From: Bacteroidales bacterium UBA5621
GTDB taxonomy: Bacteria > Bacteroidota > Bacteroidia > Bacteroidales > VadinHA17
NCBI GenBank assembly: GCA_002424525.1
Contig: DIKJ01000150.1
Coordinates: forward strand, 703-11,579
Length of the DNA: 10,877 nt
Reading direction: 5' to 3'
How positions within the stretch are numbered: position 1 is the stretch's first letter; every line of letters begins with the position of its first letter. The notes below the pieces were generated by a model that was given only the letters and a program-made list of their open reading frames with translations, ran no database searches and was not told where the DNA came from. Below, in pieces: positions 8,477-10,877 of this stretch. The position numbers were made by a program, and so were the translations under genes.

Positions 8477-8484
8477 TATCTTTG
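8477..8484 (+). promoter_or_regulatory. Candidate -7 promoter element for trxA
   Basis: TATCTTTG, followed by GCCCC, is an exact match to TAnnTTTG and resembles promoters commonly seen in Bacteroidota. It begins one base after the dnaE stop codon and lies 40 bp before the trxA ATG, giving a leader of about 35 bases. No TTG appears at the -33 position, which would fall inside dnaE. It suggests trxA can be transcribed independently of dnaE. Confidence 0.5.
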
Positions 8485-8524
8485 GCCCCGGGTGTAAATA
8501 ATATATTAAAAACCGTATTACGTT

Positions 8525-8842
8525 ATGGCATTAGAAGTAAACGACAATAATTTTGATGAGGTCGTCATGAAGGCTGACAAACCAGTGATAGTTGATTTCT
8601 GGGCTGAATGGTGCGGACCGTGCAGAATGATTGCCCCCGTCATCGATGAGATTTCAAAAGAGTATTCAGGCAAAGCCATCGTGGCCAAATGTGATGTGGA
8701 CGAAAGTCCGTCAGTTGCTGCACAATTCGGCATAAGAAACATTCCCACGGTGCTCTTCTTCAAAGACGGAAAAGTTGCTGACAAACAGGTAGGGGCCGTT
8801 CCAAAGAAAAATTACGCTGACAAGCTTGATGCCCTCCTCTGA
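8525..8842 (+). CDS. trxA: Thioredoxin
   Basis: Small cytoplasmic dithiol oxidoreductase of 105 residues, the usual thioredoxin length. It reduces disulfides in client proteins such as ribonucleotide reductase and peroxiredoxins, and is itself recharged by thioredoxin reductase (family knowledge; neither partner is in this window). The active site WCGPC has redox cysteines C30 and C33. The buried acid D24 (VDFWAEW), P38 (kink in the active-site helix) and the cis-proline P74 (RNIPTV) are all present, followed by the FFKDGK turn. There is no signal peptide, so it is a cytoplasmic thioredoxin and not a periplasmic TlpA/ResA type. It lies 49 bp after dnaE on the same strand with its own promoter-like box at 8477. 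The adjacency may be historical rather than functional. Confidence 0.97.
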   Translation: MALEVNDNNFDEVVMKADKPVIVDFWAEWCGPCRMIAPVIDEISKEYSGKAIVAKCDVDESPSVAAQFGIRNIPTVLFFKDGKVADKQVGAVPKKNYADKLDALL

Positions 8843-8906
8843 TTTTTTTAAGCTGATATCTGCCGGCCGTTGGGTATAACTTCGACGGCTGTTTTATTAA
8901 AATAAA

Positions 8907-9482
8907 ATGAGAATTTGTGTTTTTGCTGCGTCGAGCAGCCGGATTGACACAAGGTACGCTGAGGCCGCATCCGAGCTGGGTGTCTTGCTTGCCAATGCGC
9001 AGATCGGGATCATATACGGCGGTGGCGGCTTCGGACTGATGGGCAAACTGGCTGATGCGGTCCTGGCAAACGGCGGCAGGGTTACAGGAGTTATACCATC
9101 CTTTATGAACGATGAAGGATGGGGTCACACAGCCGTTCAGGAGATGATCGTTACTCCCGATATGGGAGAAAGAAAAAGGAGAATGTTCTCGATGGCTGAT
9201 GCTGTTGTGGCACTGCCCGGCGGTATCGGTACCCTCGAGGAACTTACGGAGGCGATTACCCTTAAACAGCTCGGGCTTTTCAGGGGTCCGGTAATCATTC
9301 TCAACACCCTCGACTTCTACCGGCATCTTATCGAGTTTCTTGACCGTATGGTAACAGAAAGCTTTCTCCGGTCAGAACATAAAAACATGTGGGAAGTGGC
9401 GGCCACCCCGGTGGAAGTGGTTACGGCTCTTGCCAGAAACACCAGATGGATAGACTCTCCGCGTAAGATTGCACGGATATGA
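8907..9482 (+). CDS. LOG-family nucleoside 5'-monophosphate phosphoribohydrolase (TIGR00730)
   Basis: A 191-residue Rossmann-like protein of the LOG (Lonely Guy) family. Characterised members cleave the N-glycosidic bond of cytokinin riboside or purine 5'-monophosphates, releasing base and ribose 5-phosphate. Diagnostic motifs are the phosphate-binding GGGGFGLMG at 38-46, ERKRRM at 88-93, and PGGIGTLEE at 104-112, whose glycines and final acids form the conserved active site. There is no signal peptide, so it is cytosolic. Such genes were often labelled lysine decarboxylases; that name is wrong for this fold. The ATG is the first after an in-frame TAA at 8898-8900 and has an A-rich leader (AATAAA) typical of the phylum. 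It lies 64 bp after trxA and may be read through from it; a weak promoter-like TAACTTCG sits at 8877-8884. The physiological substrate in this organism is unknown. Confidence 0.93.
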   Translation: MRICVFAASSSRIDTRYAEAASELGVLLANAQIGIIYGGGGFGLMGKLADAVLANGGRVTGVIPSFMNDEGWGHTAVQEMIVTPDMGERKRRMFSMADAVVALPGGIGTLEELTEAITLKQLGLFRGPVIILNTLDFYRHLIEFLDRMVTESFLRSEHKNMWEVAATPVEVVTALARNTRWIDSPRKIARI

Positions 9483-9516
9483 CGGTCTGATTGTTTATAA
9501 CATCTTATTTTTTATA

Positions 9517-10572
9517 TCAGCCGGCCCCGTTGGTCACGATAGCCAGTGAACTGAGGCCGAAATCTGTTTCCCCTGCCACCTTACCTTCAACAGCCGGTGC
9601 CTTTACCCCCTCCCTGAAATAAGAGAGACCGGAAAAAACCCGTGCCTCATCCCATAACCCGTTGCTGATAAAGTGATTGATCACCTGGGCTCCGCCTTCC
9701 ACCATAAGCGACTGGATACCCGACTCAAAAAGGTAGTCTGTTATCTGTTCTGCTGCCGGCTTGTCCGAATCGAGTTTAACCACCACACATCCCGGAATAT
9801 GAGCCTTCCCGTTGAATGTAAACAGGATACCCGAGCCCACAAGGCCGCTTATTGCCAGTTCCTTTCCCAGATTTCCCGATCCGCTTAGTATTATCCTCAC
9901 CGGATTATTGCCGCCCCATTCCCTGACATCAAGGCGGGGATTGTCTGTCCTGACCGTTCCTGCCCCGGCCAGAATTGCCTGCTCCGATGCCCTCCATCTG
10001 TGAACAAGCACTCTTTCGGTTCTGCCTGTGATCCAGTTGGGGCCTTTCAGACCGTTTTTATCTCTTTTACCATCAATAAAACCATCGGCACTCTGAGCCC
10101 ACTTAAGTATTATGTAAGGCCTTTTCTTCTCGTGGAAGGTAAAAAACCTTCTGTTCAGATTCCTGCATTCATTTTCAAGAACACCGGTCGAAACCTTGCA
10201 TCCGGCTTCCTTAAGCCTGGCAATTCCCCTGCCTGAGACATTCCCGCTCGTGTCGATGGTCCCGGCAACTACCTCAGGTATTCCGTGAGAAATTATCAGG
10301 TCGGCACAGGGGGGCGTCTTTCCGAAATGTGAGCAGGGTTCAAGATTTACATAAAGGGTCGAAGATCTGAGTGTGCTTTTATCCGCGACGGCCTTAATGG
10401 CATGAAATTCGGCGTGAGGAGAGCCTGCTTTCGTATGATATCCCTCCCCTGTTATTACTCCGTTATGCACTATCACGGCCCCGACCATGGGATTCGGATA
10501 GGTCATCCCCTCTGCCTTGCCAGCCAGTTCGAGACACCGATGCATGAATTTTATGTCAACATCCTCAGGCAT
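9517..10572 (-). CDS. ribD: Bifunctional riboflavin biosynthesis deaminase/reductase RibD
   Basis: Carries out two consecutive riboflavin steps: deamination of the diaminopyrimidinone ribosyl phosphate made by GTP cyclohydrolase II, then NADPH-dependent reduction of its ribose to ribitol. The 351 residues are a normal length. The N-terminal deaminase (1 to about 145) has the zinc site H53-A-E55 with C80 and C89 in the stretch EPCSHFGKTPPC, E55 being the proton shuttle, plus the substrate-binding YPNPMVGAV. The C-terminal reductase (about 150-351) shows LKWAQSADGFIDG, WITG, AGAGTVRTDNPRLDVR and MVEGGAQVINHFI. The start at 10572 follows an in-frame TAA at 10599-10597; M10 is a less likely alternative. 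It converges on the LOG gene across 34 bp with no clear hairpin terminator, and diverges from prmC across 26 bp. That leaves no room for an FMN riboswitch. No other rib gene is in the window. Confidence 0.96.
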   Translation of the reverse strand: MPEDVDIKFMHRCLELAGKAEGMTYPNPMVGAVIVHNGVITGEGYHTKAGSPHAEFHAIKAVADKSTLRSSTLYVNLEPCSHFGKTPPCADLIISHGIPEVVAGTIDTSGNVSGRGIARLKEAGCKVSTGVLENECRNLNRRFFTFHEKKRPYIILKWAQSADGFIDGKRDKNGLKGPNWITGRTERVLVHRWRASEQAILAGAGTVRTDNPRLDVREWGGNNPVRIILSGSGNLGKELAISGLVGSGILFTFNGKAHIPGCVVVKLDSDKPAAEQITDYLFESGIQSLMVEGGAQVINHFISNGLWDEARVFSGLSYFREGVKAPAVEGKVAGETDFGLSSLAIVTNGAG

Positions 10573-10598
10573 TGCTTCGAAAGTGTTAATTTTGAGTT
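10573..10598. promoter_or_regulatory. Compact divergent start region between ribD and prmC
   Basis: Only 26 bp separate the two start codons, so the ribD promoter, and perhaps that of prmC, must overlap coding sequence. TAATTTTG at 10587-10594 on the plus strand fits TAnnTTTG but lies only 4 bp from the prmC ATG, so using it would give a leaderless mRNA. Facing ribD, the closest match is TAACGTTTG on the minus strand (10622-10614), which has one spacer base too many. Confidence 0.3.
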
Positions 10599-10877
10599 AT
10601 GGGCGTCAATTTACAAACGTTAAAAGATATCAGGAATTATCTTGCGAATGAACTTAAGGATATCTATCCGGAACGTGAGATAAGTTCACTCACGTCTATC
10701 ATTGTTTATACGGTTTTAGGCATCCAAAAGTTGCGTTTTGCCCGCGAACCGGACCTGCACCTTTCTGCAGAGGACTCGGAAAAAGTCGTTTCAATATGTG
10801 CCGCTCTGAAAAAAGGGATCCCCATTCAGTATATTACCGGTGAAACAGTATTTTACAACTGCAGAATAAAGGTGACC
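10599..10877 (+). CDS. prmC: Release factor glutamine methyltransferase PrmC, N-terminal part (runs off window)
   Basis: The first 93 codons of a gene that continues beyond the window. PrmC (formerly HemK) methylates the glutamine of the GGQ motif in peptide-release factors RF1 and RF2, using S-adenosylmethionine. The visible part is the N-terminal helical domain that recognises the release factor. It ends with IPIQYITGETVFYNCRIKVT, the conserved hinge (PxQYxxGexxF, then V) leading into the Rossmann methyltransferase domain. The catalytic NPPY motif lies outside the window, so the call rests on this hinge and on overall similarity. The ATG at 10599 is the only sensible start: an in-frame TGA lies at 10593-10595 with a single codon between. 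It is divergent from ribD; from memory the two genes are often neighbours in Bacteroidota. Confidence 0.88.
   Translation, partial: MGVNLQTLKDIRNYLANELKDIYPEREISSLTSIIVYTVLGIQKLRFAREPDLHLSAEDSEKVVSICAALKKGIPIQYITGETVFYNCRIKVT

Noticed and set aside
8760..9326. 188-codon minus-strand ORF opposite trxA and the LOG gene
   Set aside because: It has no recognisable motif and lies antisense to two clear plus-strand genes; a long open antisense frame can arise from their codon use.
9483..9516. Bidirectional terminator between the LOG gene and ribD
   Set aside because: There is a T-run (TTATTTTTTAT) but no stem-loop next to it that I can see, so I do not call a terminator.
10573..10598. Possible FMN riboswitch upstream of ribD
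   Set aside because: Only 26 bp are available before the next gene starts, far too short for the aptamer, and no conserved elements are visible.

Overview
The window looks like chromosomal DNA of a Bacteroidota bacterium, probably from the Bacteroidales/Marinilabiliales side of the phylum (the order is a guess). Three things point there: a SusC/SusD-type outer-membrane uptake pair, matches to the Bacteroidota promoter element TAnnTTTG, and start codons preceded by A/T-rich sequence rather than Shine-Dalgarno sites.

Layout. On the minus strand, a SusC-like TonB-dependent receptor (1457-4726) is followed 23 bp later by a SusD-like lipoprotein (start 1433). The window edge cuts the SusD-like gene only at its last codon or codons. 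The continuous SusD frame runs off the edge, so only short out-of-frame pieces appear as closed ORFs there. A 263-bp gap (4727-4989) with divergent promoters separates this pair from a plus-strand housekeeping block: dnaE (4990-8475), trxA (8525-8842) and a LOG-family phosphoribohydrolase gene (8907-9482). On the minus strand, ribD (9517-10572) converges on that block. Only 26 bp from the ribD start, the first 93 codons of prmC (10599 to the edge) run the other way.

How the genes work together. SusC and SusD form one machine: SusD is the surface lid that binds nutrient, and SusC is the TonB-driven channel. No glycoside hydrolase, peptidase, ECF sigma factor or anti-sigma factor is visible next to them, so the substrate is unknown. 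The rest is core metabolism: replicative DNA synthesis (DnaE), thiol redox (thioredoxin), nucleoside-monophosphate base release (LOG), riboflavin synthesis (RibD) and release-factor methylation (PrmC).

I found no mobile element, CRISPR array, RNA gene, intein or convincing new system. The points that merit a second look are modest: an apparently complete nine-ligand PHP nuclease centre in DnaE, a calcium-loop-like insertion in SusC, a repeated promoter-like element upstream of dnaE, a small inverted repeat and short upstream ORFs in the SusC leader, and the very tight ribD/prmC divergence.
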